A stretch of 64,000 bases of DNA, from assembly GCA_040403075.1 (NCBI GenBank), contig JBBALJ010000003.1, positions 14,247-78,246 of the forward strand. Direction: 5' to 3'. The stretch's first letter is position 1; each line of letters opens with the position of its first letter. Below, piece after piece: positions 53,475 through 63,912 of this stretch. A model generated the notes under the pieces. The model did not search any database, was not told the DNA's origin, and saw only the letters and a list, made by a program, of their open reading frames with translations. The position numbers and the translations under genes are program-made. Source of the DNA: RGVD01 sp040403075 (GTDB lineage Bacteria; Bacteroidota; Bacteroidia; UKL13-3).

Positions 53475-53978
53475 CTACGTAGTCAAATCTCCAAATACTA
53501 ACCAAGTATTTGAATCACGTTTCATAATAGTTGCAATAGACCACTGTGATCTAATTTTTAAACCAGGTGTAAAATTAATTATAACATTATTTGCTGGCAC
53601 AATAGTGGTTTGACCACTCCCAGCTTGTAAAATATCAATTGTGGTTCCAATTGGAAATGTTAATTGATCTGAATCTTGCGGAATTGTTAATGTATTTTCT
53701 GTAAGCAAGTGCATCTCAATCATTGTATCTCTTTCATCACCATCAGAAAGAGTATAGTTAAGATATTTTTTATTAATTTTTGTTAATGATGGAACGCCTT
53801 GTTTTGACTGAATTCCATCTATGAAGCTTACTGAGCCTCTAGAAGTATCTAGTGACCCAGTAAGCTTTACATCTCCACCTAATGTTACTTGTCCGTTAAA
53901 GCCAACTTCATCTGAAACAGATAAAGTTTTAACGGCTAGTTCAGCATTATAAGGTATTTTAACTTTTTGTATAGACAT
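53475..53978 (-). CDS. Fibre-like structural protein
   Basis: A 167-residue beta-type protein. The N-terminal region has short repeats of the VTLGGDVKLTGSL kind found on phage fibres. The C-terminal PGLKIRSQWSIATIMKR...WLVFGDL segment is a module often seen at the end of fibre proteins. GGGGA is eight bases before the ATG. It precedes the proline-repeat gene by nine bases and is likely part of the same appendage. Confidence 0.6.
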   Translation of the reverse strand: MSIQKVKIPYNAELAVKTLSVSDEVGFNGQVTLGGDVKLTGSLDTSRGSVSFIDGIQSKQGVPSLTKINKKYLNYTLSDGDERDTMIEMHLLTENTLTIPQDSDQLTFPIGTTIDILQAGSGQTTIVPANNVIINFTPGLKIRSQWSIATIMKRDSNTWLVFGDLTT

Positions 53979-53999
53979 TTTGTGTCCCCTTTATTTCTA

Positions 54000-56900
54000 T
54001 TATGCTGAAGCTTCTGTCCAAGATAGTCGTGAATAAACGTTTGCTGATGTTGCACCAAGATTGGTTACTGAAATTGTAAGTACATCTGGTCCGTCTGGAT
54101 AAATTCCAGCTATTGTAGTTGTACCTCCACCACCAAGGATTGAGTTACCGAGATCACGGAGTGATCTTAGATCAACTGAGTTAGTTCCCTGTGAAAAGAA
54201 TCCACCAGTTACTTCACCACCATTTACTGAAACATTTAATCCAGCATAATCTGCAATCTGTGCAAGACTTGAATTAACTACTCCAGATACGTTACCAACT
54301 GCATTTGTCCATGATGTAGCAGTTGAAGTTATACCGTTAAGTGTTGCTGTAATAAGAACTGTTGGAGTTCCAGTGCTTGCTGTTGATAGAACATCTAGCG
54401 CTGTTAAATTTAGCTGCATTCTATTAATTACTTCACGAGCACCAAATACTGATGATACACCGTTATCTGCCGAAGGCGCTACACGAATTGACAGAAGTGC
54501 CTTTGTTGAGGCTCCAAAGAATGTTCCATTTCCAGATACTGTTCCTGAGTTAGCAACGCTAAGAGTAACAGTTGTTCCGTTAATTATTGTAATTGTAGCT
54601 CCAGTTCCAATTCCAGTTCCAGATACTGACATACCAGTTACTAGGTTTGTATTAGATCCTATTACAATTGTAAATTGTCCAGATGTTCCTGTAACTGTTG
54701 TTGTTGTGCTATTTGCTGGAGCAAGTGCTGTTGATGATTTTTGACCGTATGTAAAGATAAGTGACTTATCTTCATCATATCTTCCATCCATAATAACAGA
54801 TGTTCCCCAGTGTGAAATTGTTGGTGCAAATGATGGGAATGCAAGTTCTACACCAATTGGTGAGAATGCGTCATATGTAAATTGAAGAGGAACATCTGCT
54901 CCCATAGCTGGGAAACTGACTGTTGGGTTTGCTGTAACTGTAGGCTGACTTAAAACAAGTACGCCAGTTTGTGCATTTATAGATGAAACAAATGCTTCGT
55001 CTGGAAGCTCTGCGCTAATTGCTCTCATTCCAACTTGAAGTAAAGCTGAAACTTGTCCATCAGCAATTGTTCCAACATTTTGTCCAGCTCCCATAGTAAC
55101 TGATGCGCCACTATATCCAGCCTTTGCTCGTGTTAATCCAGTAAATGTTGTTGCTGTTTTGCCTGAATAATTTACAAACTCATATTGGGCAGTGTTTTTA
55201 ATACAGAGTGTTCCGCTTGTTGGGAATCCTGCTGTGCTTAAAACTGGTATAGATGTTGAGGTTGTTAAAATTGTATCTGTTGCACTTGTAAATGGAGGAT
55301 TTGTAGTTGCTGAATAACGAGCAGGTAAGTTACCTGAGCGCATGTATGCCTCTGTATTTACGTTATTATTTTGCATTTTGTGTAAATAAATAATATTACC
55401 TTTTGGGCCTCTTACACCCCAACGAAGAAATCCTGCTCCATACCATGTGTAGTCAATATAGAACATCTGCATCTTTGAAAGGTCCATTGTATATTGCGAT
55501 GGTCCTGTTCCGTCTGCTTTATCCATATTAAAAGATGATTGAGGAATCTTTGTATCTATTGTTTTTGAATAAATACAAAGTGAAGCTGTTGCTCCTCTAT
55601 AAGCTGGAGAAATCTTAAGTGTTGTGTCGCTTATAACATTAGAAACCTTATAAGATTGACCTCTAACTACAATTGAGTCTCCTGGAATTAATTGCTTATT
55701 AAAGAAAGTTGGGAATTCTGCAGCTGATTGAGTTATAGTATCTGAACCATTTGTTACGTTTACTCTACCAGATAATTGTGTTGTTGAGTTTCTGCGAACC
55801 GCATATAAAGTTGTTCCGTCATATTCAAAAAATATACCGTTTTGATTATCAAACATACCCAGTCTATTTTGTGCTCCATACCAAATTTCAATTGATACAA
55901 ATGGGTTACCAGTTGCAAGTGTGCTTGATGGGGTTGTTAATGCTGTGTATGAAAATTTATTGTATCCTAATATATTATTGATAACAAATGTTCCATTGTA
56001 TGCTGATTGATCGCAACCGCCAATTTTAACGGTTGTTCCTGGCTGGATACAATGCTTTTCTTTTGTAGCAACAGTTACTGTTGTTCCAGAAGATGTAATT
56101 GAGTCAATACCAGCATAAGGTTTTAAAATAGTACCTGAAGACATTTGTATGCCTTTACCTGATTGGTAACGGAAATAACGACGTGTTTGTCGATATGCTT
56201 CTCCGTAGTTAGAGCCAGCAGCTGTTCCAAAAATAACTCCTCCGTCTGCTGGACGGTGCAGGAATGATCCTTGTGGTCTAACATAAACTTCAACTGGTCC
56301 GCTTAAAGTACCTGTTGGAATTAAATTTGCAAAGTATGCAAATCTTGTAGGAGAAATAATCTGGGCTACAACAAAGTTTCCATTTGGAGCATTTGTAGTT
56401 GCTGTTATTCCCTTAATAACAATTTCATTACCAAGGGCTAATCCGTGGTCTACTGTTGTTGTAACATCAATTCTATTTGAAGAATATGAAGTTGTTGGAA
56501 TAAATCCAATTCTAGCACCAGTAAATGGTGTTGCTGTATATATAGATGTCTTATTTGGGTCTAAGATGTTTGTAATGTTTGCGCTTGAGTTCTTAGCTGA
56601 TGCAGAGTATGTAAATGATGATGTTCCTCCGCCAGTTTCTACAACAAAGTTTCCATTTGCTGCTGAGATATAAGTATCTTGAACTGTAATTGGAGTTCCA
56701 TTTGCTGGACCAACTCCAGAAGTTAATGCTATTGTTACTGTATAAGAAGATGTTGGGAAAGTAATAGAACCAAGATTTGCAATCGGTGTTGGTGAAGGAT
56801 ACGCAAATGGCTTGTTATTATAAAGAGCTAGATTTTCCCATTTAGAAGTCTGAGTACCATATTCAAAATCAGTATCGATAAGTGCTTGTGGTTGAGTCAC

Positions 56901-57227
56901 TCTAAGTTTATTGGTTGGATCCATCATTGATTCTGTAGGAGTAAATGTTTCCTCATAATCATCAATTGTTATAGAAATTTTATCTGTTGAAAGCATTGAG
57001 GCGGTATTGTAGTTAAATACAATAGTAGTTGTCTCCACGCCATTTGCTTCAACTGACTGATAACTTGTAGCATTTAAGCTTGGGTCTGAGAAGTTATAGA
57101 TAACCTGATTTTGTGTTGTGTTGGTAATAAGAAGCAATCTTTCTCTTGGGATTGCCTTTGGAATTACTAATGTTTTTGCTGTTGGAGTAAATGTATAGTG
57201 TGTCTCCAGAATTACTTTTCTTGCCAT
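54000..57227 (-). CDS. Large virion structural / fibre protein
   Basis: A 1075-residue protein, beta-rich with several Ig-like repeats of the ITIDDYEETF and SYTVTIALTSGVGPANGTPI kinds. The middle (RQTRRYFRYQSGKGIQMSSGTILKPYAG, NRLGMFDNQNGIFFEYDG, WYGAGFLRWGVRGPKGNI) has the look of fibre-shaft proteins seen in cyanophages and actinophages. AGGAGC precedes the ATG. A tail fibre or baseplate-like role is inferred. Confidence 0.65.
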   Translation of the reverse strand: MARKVILETHYTFTPTAKTLVIPKAIPRERLLLITNTTQNQVIYNFSDPSLNATSYQSVEANGVETTTIVFNYNTASMLSTDKISITIDDYEETFTPTESMMDPTNKLRVTQPQALIDTDFEYGTQTSKWENLALYNNKPFAYPSPTPIANLGSITFPTSSYTVTIALTSGVGPANGTPITVQDTYISAANGNFVVETGGGTSSFTYSASAKNSSANITNILDPNKTSIYTATPFTGARIGFIPTTSYSSNRIDVTTTVDHGLALGNEIVIKGITATTNAPNGNFVVAQIISPTRFAYFANLIPTGTLSGPVEVYVRPQGSFLHRPADGGVIFGTAAGSNYGEAYRQTRRYFRYQSGKGIQMSSGTILKPYAGIDSITSSGTTVTVATKEKHCIQPGTTVKIGGCDQSAYNGTFVINNILGYNKFSYTALTTPSSTLATGNPFVSIEIWYGAQNRLGMFDNQNGIFFEYDGTTLYAVRRNSTTQLSGRVNVTNGSDTITQSAAEFPTFFNKQLIPGDSIVVRGQSYKVSNVISDTTLKISPAYRGATASLCIYSKTIDTKIPQSSFNMDKADGTGPSQYTMDLSKMQMFYIDYTWYGAGFLRWGVRGPKGNIIYLHKMQNNNVNTEAYMRSGNLPARYSATTNPPFTSATDTILTTSTSIPVLSTAGFPTSGTLCIKNTAQYEFVNYSGKTATTFTGLTRAKAGYSGASVTMGAGQNVGTIADGQVSALLQVGMRAISAELPDEAFVSSINAQTGVLVLSQPTVTANPTVSFPAMGADVPLQFTYDAFSPIGVELAFPSFAPTISHWGTSVIMDGRYDEDKSLIFTYGQKSSTALAPANSTTTTVTGTSGQFTIVIGSNTNLVTGMSVSGTGIGTGATITIINGTTVTLSVANSGTVSGNGTFFGASTKALLSIRVAPSADNGVSSVFGAREVINRMQLNLTALDVLSTASTGTPTVLITATLNGITSTATSWTNAVGNVSGVVNSSLAQIADYAGLNVSVNGGEVTGGFFSQGTNSVDLRSLRDLGNSILGGGGTTTIAGIYPDGPDVLTISVTNLGATSANVYSRLSWTEASA

Positions 57228-57231
57228 GTGC

Positions 57232-60200
57232 TTACGCTCCTAATAATATGTCTATTGGTCTAAATGGATACTTTGATTTTGAAACAGAGTTATAAGTTGG
57301 TCCTGGCATAACCCTGCCGTCAAATGTAGATCCTATTGGTACTGGTTCGCCAAAGTTCAAATATCCATCGGCATCTACAAAAAACCCATCCTGAGCAATC
57401 GGGGATAACATGTGATTATCCTGATTTCCTAGTATTTGAATTATACCATTAATGGATATCAAAAGTCGAAGTGGGTTTGTTATATTTACTGTTTGATTAT
57501 TGAATTTAGGCAGGAACCGAGATTCGGCTCCATTAAATTGGCTAGTTAAATTGTCTAAAGGAACAATGTCTTGTGCCCCTGCATCAACATATGCTTTTGT
57601 TACTGCATCTGTTGGATTTATTGGAGCTGGTACTGTAACCGTTCCAGTAAATGTTGGGGAGGCAAGATTTGCCTTTAGTCCCAGGGAAGTAGCCAACCCT
57701 GAAATCTTTGATTGTGCGATTGCGGCTGATGCGTTAATGTCTTCATCTACGATTGTGTCATTTGCAATCATTGTTGAAGTTACTGTTCCTGTTGGAAGAG
57801 TTACTGTGCCAGTAAATGTTGGTGAAGCAAGTGGGGCCTTTAATCCAAGTTCTGTTGTTATCGTTGTTGAAAAATTAGCATCGTTCCCTAAGGCTGTTGC
57901 TAATTCATTTAATGTATCTAGTGCAGCTGGTGATGAGTTAATAAGTGCTGTGACTTCTCCACGAACATAGGCTGTTGTTGCAATTTGTGTTGTATTAGTT
58001 CCAACGGATGCTGTTGGCGCTAATGGAGTTCCAGTCAATGTAGGGTTTGATATAGGTGCATATGTAGATGAAGCTATTGAAGTTGTTAAATATCCAGAAA
58101 TAACTGCTCCAGATGGAATTGTTACTGTTCCAGTAAATGTTGGTCCAGAAAGATTTGCTTTTAAATTTAATGCTGTTTGTGTAGCAGTAGATATTGGCTT
58201 AAGTGCATCTGTTGTATTATCTACATTTGATAGGCCAACCATAGTCTTATTAATACCAGATACTGTACCAGTAAAAGTAGGAGAAGCAAATGGTGCCTTT
58301 AAGTTAAGTGCATCTTGGGTTGCCGTTGATATTACTTTATTTAAATCTGTTGTATTTTCAACGTTTCCAAGTCCAACCATTGCTTTTGTAATTCCGCCTA
58401 CTGTACCAGTAAAGGTTGGATTATTAATTGGAGATTTTGAATCAATCTGTGTTTGAATAGCAGAAGTTACACCATCGACATATCCAATTTCAGTTGCTGA
58501 AACAGTACCAATTGAAGTAGTAGCTGGAAGAACAACTGTTCCTGTAAAAGTAGGTCCTGCTAAATTAGATTTAAGAGCTAATGCAGAATTAACTGTTGCT
58601 GTTAACGCAAGAGCTGAGGTGTCAGCAATTCCGTGTACGCTAGTAGTAGATGAATTATGTGTAGATACGGATGTTGCAATTGCTTGATTTCTTGAAATTA
58701 CTTCTTGGCCTACAATATAGTCTGAATGCCCGTCAGCGGCTGTTTGAGCGGCTGCAGCAGCTCCATATACATCGTATGTATTTGTTGTAACTGAAATTGC
58801 TCCAGTTGTATCTGTATAAGTAAGTCCTGCTCCAAGATTCAGCCCTATGGCATCTTGAGCTCTTTCATCTGTAAAATATTTATTTGTTGATCCTTCTGTA
58901 AGATTATCAGTTGTAGAATCTGCAACTCCATTTTCTGCTGTAATAGTAAGACCATTTTTATCACCAGTAATTACTATATTTGATTTATTTGCACCAGTTA
59001 AAAGGCTTGCAGCAAATGCTTTTGTAGCAAGTTCCGCGGTATTTGTAATTCCATGAACGTTTGTTGTATCAGATTCATGTGTGGTAATTTGTCCAGTTAC
59101 TGCTGTTTGTAAATCTATAATTTCAGTATCTACATAATTTGTTAATGAATTTACTGCAGTGCTTAAATGAGATTGTGTTGTTAAAACACTTGTATCAGAA
59201 ATTCCATGAACGTTTGTAGTATCTAAATTATGTGTACTTAATTCATTTGTTGTAAATTGTTGTGTTGTTGTATTTAAAGTATTAATTGCTGATGATAAAT
59301 CAGTAGAATAAACTAAATTAGCTGTATTTGTAATTCCATGAATATTTGTAGTATCATCTGAATGTGCAGTTAAAGCTTCAGAAATATAATTTGTAGAAGC
59401 AACTGGATGTATAGAATTACCATTATCTTCTGAAAATACCCATTTATTTAATGTTTCATTCCATAAAATTGAGGCATCTAAAGATGTTCCTCTTTTAACT
59501 GTTAATCCAGTATATGTTCCTTCTACTGGTGCTCCAGTATGATCAGAGTTTAATATTAAACTATTTAAAATTAAAGCATTACCAGTTGAATCAAATTGTA
59601 CTGGTCCGCTTGCTTGTCCTAAATCTGCTAACGGAATGTAATCACCAAGATTGTTCTGAAGTCCATCTGGTGTTACTGTTATATATGGAAGCACAGACCA
59701 TGCAGTTATTCCATCTCCAATTTTAATTTGTAGTGTATCTATTTCAAAACCGATCTCGCCATCTCTAAGAATTTGTGTTCCAACAAAATTAGCAGATTGA
59801 TTTCTTGTTATTTTACCCAAATTAGTTTTATTAATATTTAAAACAGAATCAGATGTAAGAACTGGTGTTTGATTAATCATGTATGACTTATTAGGATTAA
59901 TATCAAAGTTTTCTGATGATGACCATGCGCTTGATGTGTCTGACCAATTTAATGTTTTATCAGTTGTGCCCTTTAATGTAATACCGCCACCATTAGCAGT
60001 TGTATTTGTTGGGCTTGCAGTATCTCCAATGATAATATTTTTATCTTCTACAACTAAATTAGCTGAATTAATATTTGTTGTTGTTCCATTAACTGTTAAA
60101 TCACCAGATACTGTTAAATTAACTGCTGTAGCGTTTCCAGTAAGTGCTGGTGAAGCTAAGGGCGCTTTTAAATCAAGTGCTGCTTGTGCTGCTGTTGAAA

Positions 60201-60966
60201 TTGGTTTAAGTGCATCTGTTGTATTATTAACATTAGAAAGACCTACGTCTGATTTTGTAATACCAGTTGGAGTATTAATAACTGGTGATGTTAAAGTTTT
60301 ATTAGTAAGAGTTTGTGTTCCAGAATTAGTTGTAACTGTTGAATCAATATCTAGTGTAACTGTATTATTTGTTACTGCAGAAGTAATTCCTGTCCCGCCA
60401 GTAACGGTTACTGTATCGGTTAATAAATTAACTGTGTCTGTTCCAGTATCTCCAGCTATTAAAAGATTTGTTGCTACATTGGCTTCGCCTGCTGCAGTTA
60501 AGCGGCCTTGCTGATCTACTGTAAATGTAGGAATTTTTGTTGTTGAGCCATATGCACCAGCAATTACTGCTGTATTATCAAGATCTACTGTTAGAGTATT
60601 TAAAGAATCATTATATGTTTTTGTAAGCGCAACACCTGCAACAAATGCGTCATTGACAGCATCTTGAGCTGCTTCTGCAATAACTGCATCTGTAACGGAT
60701 AATGTTATTGTATTTGCATTGTCATCATAAACTTTAGTAACACCGTTTCCAGCAACAATTGCTGAATTTACTGCATCTTGTGCCAGCTCTGTAAGTTCTG
60801 ATGGAAGTACGTTTACGTACGGTCTTGCTGACCATGTGGAAGATCCATTACCTATTTTAACTTTTAAGGTATCTGTCTCAATACCCATTTCTCCGTTAGC
60901 AAGAACAGGATTTACTGAAGTCCAATTTGCTGCTGTGTCTCTGCGTAATTGAATTCTAATTGCCAT
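57232..60966 (-). CDS. Long tail fibre with repeats
   Basis: A 1244-residue fibre. It begins with IRIQLRRDTAANWTSVNPVLANGEMG, a common fibre N-terminus, and a second copy of that unit lies near residue 390. The shaft holds many repeats of PTFTGTV-type and TxVHGI-type units, and several copies of LSNVDNTTDALKPIS. The IPTFTVDQQGRLTAAG block is shared with the 547-residue fibre nearby, evidence for module duplication. Likely a trimeric host-binding fibre. Confidence 0.78.
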   Translation of the reverse strand: MAIRIQLRRDTAANWTSVNPVLANGEMGIETDTLKVKIGNGSSTWSARPYVNVLPSELTELAQDAVNSAIVAGNGVTKVYDDNANTITLSVTDAVIAEAAQDAVNDAFVAGVALTKTYNDSLNTLTVDLDNTAVIAGAYGSTTKIPTFTVDQQGRLTAAGEANVATNLLIAGDTGTDTVNLLTDTVTVTGGTGITSAVTNNTVTLDIDSTVTTNSGTQTLTNKTLTSPVINTPTGITKSDVGLSNVNNTTDALKPISTAAQAALDLKAPLASPALTGNATAVNLTVSGDLTVNGTTTNINSANLVVEDKNIIIGDTASPTNTTANGGGITLKGTTDKTLNWSDTSSAWSSSENFDINPNKSYMINQTPVLTSDSVLNINKTNLGKITRNQSANFVGTQILRDGEIGFEIDTLQIKIGDGITAWSVLPYITVTPDGLQNNLGDYIPLADLGQASGPVQFDSTGNALILNSLILNSDHTGAPVEGTYTGLTVKRGTSLDASILWNETLNKWVFSEDNGNSIHPVASTNYISEALTAHSDDTTNIHGITNTANLVYSTDLSSAINTLNTTTQQFTTNELSTHNLDTTNVHGISDTSVLTTQSHLSTAVNSLTNYVDTEIIDLQTAVTGQITTHESDTTNVHGITNTAELATKAFAASLLTGANKSNIVITGDKNGLTITAENGVADSTTDNLTEGSTNKYFTDERAQDAIGLNLGAGLTYTDTTGAISVTTNTYDVYGAAAAAQTAADGHSDYIVGQEVISRNQAIATSVSTHNSSTTSVHGIADTSALALTATVNSALALKSNLAGPTFTGTVVLPATTSIGTVSATEIGYVDGVTSAIQTQIDSKSPINNPTFTGTVGGITKAMVGLGNVENTTDLNKVISTATQDALNLKAPFASPTFTGTVSGINKTMVGLSNVDNTTDALKPISTATQTALNLKANLSGPTFTGTVTIPSGAVISGYLTTSIASSTYAPISNPTLTGTPLAPTASVGTNTTQIATTAYVRGEVTALINSSPAALDTLNELATALGNDANFSTTITTELGLKAPLASPTFTGTVTLPTGTVTSTMIANDTIVDEDINASAAIAQSKISGLATSLGLKANLASPTFTGTVTVPAPINPTDAVTKAYVDAGAQDIVPLDNLTSQFNGAESRFLPKFNNQTVNITNPLRLLISINGIIQILGNQDNHMLSPIAQDGFFVDADGYLNFGEPVPIGSTFDGRVMPGPTYNSVSKSKYPFRPIDILLGA

Positions 60967-61376
60967 TATGCGCCACCCCCATCAATATAATTATCCATGA
61001 AAGGTGAAGAAGTTGAGCCAGCATTGGCAAAAATTTTATCTTCGCTAACATAGTTTGCATAGTCTACTGAATTAACCAGTCCATCTATTGCATGATCATG
61101 CTCTAGTAGTGCTTTTGGTCCGCCTACATCATACCAAACAACTCCATTAAATCCTCTAAAAGTTTGTTGATTATAATTATAATAAACTTGCCCTTGTTCT
61201 GAATTTATAGGATCATTAGGAAGTACATCAAACCCTCCTACTTGTGCCCAAGATGTTCCATTATATACTTTTAATTTATTTAAAACTGTATTAAAATATA
61301 TAGCTCCAGAAATACCATCAGCAGGATCTGATCCAAGTGCTGGCGGTACTACTGGGGTTAGAAATCTTTTTGACAT
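60966..61376 (-). CDS. Small fibre-associated protein
   Basis: A 136-residue protein with two copies of a short beta unit (GAIYFNTVLNKLKVYNGTSWAQVGG and GQVYYNYNQQTFRGFNGVVWYDVGG), the usual attachment or chaperone repeat of phage fibres. A Gly-rich C-terminus follows. It lies between two long fibre genes and probably belongs to the same fibre. Confidence 0.65.
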   Translation of the reverse strand: MSKRFLTPVVPPALGSDPADGISGAIYFNTVLNKLKVYNGTSWAQVGGFDVLPNDPINSEQGQVYYNYNQQTFRGFNGVVWYDVGGPKALLEHDHAIDGLVNSVDYANYVSEDKIFANAGSTSSPFMDNYIDGGGA

Positions 61377-61379
61377 CGA

Positions 61380-63023
61380 TTATCCTACTATAACTACTCT
61401 ATATGCTCCAGCTACTGGCTGGGCTGCAAAAGTTAAAGTTACTTGTGAAGTAGAAGTTAAGTCAACATCACATTCAACTTGGTTATATGGAGAAGATGTT
61501 GCAAAAACTTGCACAGTTACGTCTCTTGTTCCTAAATTATGCTGTGCCACAAATGTGAATGGGGCTAATGCTGAAGTTGTTATATCTGAAGTATATTTTC
61601 TAGTAATTGAATGATAATTTGTGCCATCATTTGTTAGTGTCCAAGCATCCGATGTTTCATTCCATAGAATTGAAACGTTTGCAGATGTTCCTCGCTCTAC
61701 TTCAATTCCTGCATTTTGAGAAGGTGTGCCAGTTTCATTGTTATTTAAAACAATTATATTGTCGTTTAATGTTGTTGTTTCTGTATTGACTGCAGTTACT
61801 GTTCCGTTAACTGTTAGGTTTCCACCAACTGTTAGGTCGTTAGTAATTGTTACATCGTTTGGCAAACCAACTGTTACTGCTGCAGATTCTCCACTATTTG
61901 GAGAAACTGTAATTTGATTTGTTGTTCCAACAAGTGTTGCTACATAGTCGCCAGTTGTATCTGTGCCAAGCGCAACAGAGTTTGGTTGAATAGTTGCTGC
62001 AAAGCTTACGTTGCCTAAATTTGTTACTGTACCAGAGCCTGTTACGTCTCCAGTAAGTGTAATGCTAAAATCGTTTGTATCAAAGTCAAGCTTTCCATTT
62101 GCATCATCGTATGTTACTGCAATTCCTGACTCTGTATTTGTATTGACCATTCCACCAACTACATCTTGGACGGCTTCTGTAAAGTCGTTTACTTGTGTAG
62201 ATGGAATTGAAATATCTTGGTGTGATGCAGAAGTTAATTGTCCTTGAGCATTTACTGTTACTGTTGATGTTTTTGTTGCAGAGCCATATGTTCCAGCTGT
62301 AACACCAGTGTTTGTAATTCTAATTGATTCTGTATTTCCAGCATCATCATATGTTGCTGTAATTCCAGTTCCGCTTTGTACTAAAGAACCTACAATATCC
62401 TGTACACGTTCAGCATTTAATGTTATGTTTCCTGCTGTAGCTGTAAAGTCTGTTGCGTCAAAGCTTGCTACACCCTTATTTGATGATGTGGCATCTTCTG
62501 CAGATACTGTAATTGTGTTGTTTGTTACCGCAACATCAATTCCTTCTCCACCAGAAATTGCTAATATGTCTGTTAATAAGCTAACTGTATCTGTTCCAGT
62601 GTCTCCAGCAATTGAAAGAGCTGTTGATACAGTCACGGTTCCTGCTGCAGTTAAACGACCTTGTGCATCTACTGTAAATGTTGGTATTGCTGTTGATGAA
62701 CCGTATGAACCTGCTGTTACAGCAGTGTTATCTAAATCTAAAGTTGTTACTCCAGTAGTATCGTTATAAGTCTTAGTTAATGCGACTCCGCCATCTAGGT
62801 AGTTACCAAGTACGTCTTGGATGACTTCTGTCGATCCAGACATTGGTACCCATGGGCCATCGGGTGAAGTTAACCCATTGTAGTAATACATAACCTTGTC
62901 GGTTGTATTAAAATAAATTTGTCCAGTTACTGCTGCTGAAGGAGCGGAACTTAACCCCTGAATTCTAGCGTTCTGAAGTTCATTCTTATTCAGATTGATA
63001 TCAGTTACAAATAATCTTGCCAT
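61380..63023 (-). CDS. Tail fibre, module-sharing
   Basis: A 547-residue protein. The N-terminus carries the same GQIYFNTTDKVMYYYNG unit as its neighbour. The shaft has the IPTFTVDAQGRLTAAG and IAGDTGTDTVSLLTD blocks shared with the 1244-residue fibre, and repeated ITxTYDDAGN units. The C-terminus (FVAQHNLGTRDVTVQVF) is a compact beta tip. AAGGAG precedes the ATG by nine bases. Confidence 0.75.
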   Translation of the reverse strand: MARLFVTDINLNKNELQNARIQGLSSAPSAAVTGQIYFNTTDKVMYYYNGLTSPDGPWVPMSGSTEVIQDVLGNYLDGGVALTKTYNDTTGVTTLDLDNTAVTAGSYGSSTAIPTFTVDAQGRLTAAGTVTVSTALSIAGDTGTDTVSLLTDILAISGGEGIDVAVTNNTITVSAEDATSSNKGVASFDATDFTATAGNITLNAERVQDIVGSLVQSGTGITATYDDAGNTESIRITNTGVTAGTYGSATKTSTVTVNAQGQLTSASHQDISIPSTQVNDFTEAVQDVVGGMVNTNTESGIAVTYDDANGKLDFDTNDFSITLTGDVTGSGTVTNLGNVSFAATIQPNSVALGTDTTGDYVATLVGTTNQITVSPNSGESAAVTVGLPNDVTITNDLTVGGNLTVNGTVTAVNTETTTLNDNIIVLNNNETGTPSQNAGIEVERGTSANVSILWNETSDAWTLTNDGTNYHSITRKYTSDITTSALAPFTFVAQHNLGTRDVTVQVFATSSPYNQVECDVDLTSTSQVTLTFAAQPVAGAYRVVIVG

Positions 63024-63036
63024 TTTCTATATCTCC

Positions 63037-63474
63037 TTAAGACAGGTACGCTGTCCCACCAAATGGTTGTGCCATTATTAGTGTAATTTTGTTAATACTA
63101 TTATAATCTATTCCTGTTTCTAATACATCTCCAGCGCTATTTTTTACCGTAACGTTTGGGTTATATGCCAAGTTGTGTGTAATTTCTAATTTATGGTAAG
63201 TTCCCATGTCTACAACTTGACCAATTGACCATGAATAAGTAAGTGTTTTTGTACTTAAAAGGTAGCTTTCTGCTCCAGCCCAAGTAAGGTCTGAAAGTTT
63301 TGGACCATAAAATTTAGTAATAACTTTGTCATAATAGAAATCTCCTTCTAGTCCTAAATTTTCTGCTGGGACGCCATTTCCATTAAGTATTGTTTTACCT
63401 CTTGGACCTTGTGGGCCAGGAGATGCAACCTTTACAACATTTTTTGTTTCTTTTACTATTATTTTTTCAACCAT
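63037..63474 (-). CDS. Fibre-tip protein with short collagen-like stretch
   Basis: A 145-residue protein. Residues 18-27 (SPGPQGPRGK) form a short collagen-like Gly-x-y run. The C-terminal domain (YHKLEITHNLAYNPNVTVKNSAGDVLETGIDY) matches the compact tip of other fibres in this window. TAATG coupling with the upstream gene. Confidence 0.65.
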   Translation of the reverse strand: MVEKIIVKETKNVVKVASPGPQGPRGKTILNGNGVPAENLGLEGDFYYDKVITKFYGPKLSDLTWAGAESYLLSTKTLTYSWSIGQVVDMGTYHKLEITHNLAYNPNVTVKNSAGDVLETGIDYNSINKITLIMAQPFGGTAYLS

Positions 63475-63836
63475 TATACAGTTACCGATCTACTCAATGT
63501 CATAAATCCCTTAAGAAGTTTGATTTTATTCCCATTGGAATCTATAATCATAATATCATAAGCTGATTTTGGATAAAACAGTTTATTTGTTTGAGTAGGA
63601 GTCATCTTTATAGTTAAAGTCCCAGTAGGACCATCTATGGTTATTCCGCCTGTTGGCGAAGTTAGGGTACAAGCAATTTTAGTTCCGCCTTGTGTATCAC
63701 GGACTTGCATTTTTGCGGTAGCACCAACTAAACTAATTGGTGTTATCCCATTGTCTGCTAAATATTGAATCTCAAAACCAAAGGTAGTACTTTGTTCTAT
63801 TTCGAAATTTTTTGACTCTAAGTTTTGAATTGCCAT
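63474..63836 (-). CDS. BppU-like N-terminal domain protein
   Basis: A 120-residue beta-sandwich protein. It starts with a strand pair and has GFEIQYLADNGITPISLVGATAKMQVRD, like the N-terminal domain of upper baseplate proteins of siphophages. It may be the anchor that links fibres to the tail. AGGAG is nine bases before the ATG, downstream of a terminator. Confidence 0.6.
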   Translation of the reverse strand: MAIQNLESKNFEIEQSTTFGFEIQYLADNGITPISLVGATAKMQVRDTQGGTKIACTLTSPTGGITIDGPTGTLTIKMTPTQTNKLFYPKSAYDIMIIDSNGNKIKLLKGFMTLSRSVTV

Positions 63837-63856
63837 TTGCTAGTACTCCTAAATAG

Positions 63857-63887
63857 GAAAACTCCTATGCTTATTTTAGCACAGGAG
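63857..63887 (-). terminator. Intrinsic terminator
   Basis: A 10-bp stem (63862-63871 with 63878-63887, one G-U pair), a 6-base loop and TTTT on the minus strand. It ends the transcript of the gene upstream. A TGC-TAAAAT box (extended -10) lies inside the hairpin and might start the fibre operon. Confidence 0.75.
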
Positions 63888-63912
63888 CGTTCCTAATCTA
63901 TATTAAATTTTA

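Noticed and set aside
59879..60514. Plus-strand open frame of 211 residues in the long fibre gene
   Set aside because: Val/Pro-rich antisense shadow of repeat-rich fibre DNA. All supported genes are on the minus strand, and the same kind of shadow occurs at 21237-21725 and 62308-62769.
63037..63474. Collagen-like stretch as a substrate for the P4H-type enzymes
   Set aside because: Only about three Gly-x-y triplets are present, too short to form a collagen helix; it is a common short linker in phage fibres.
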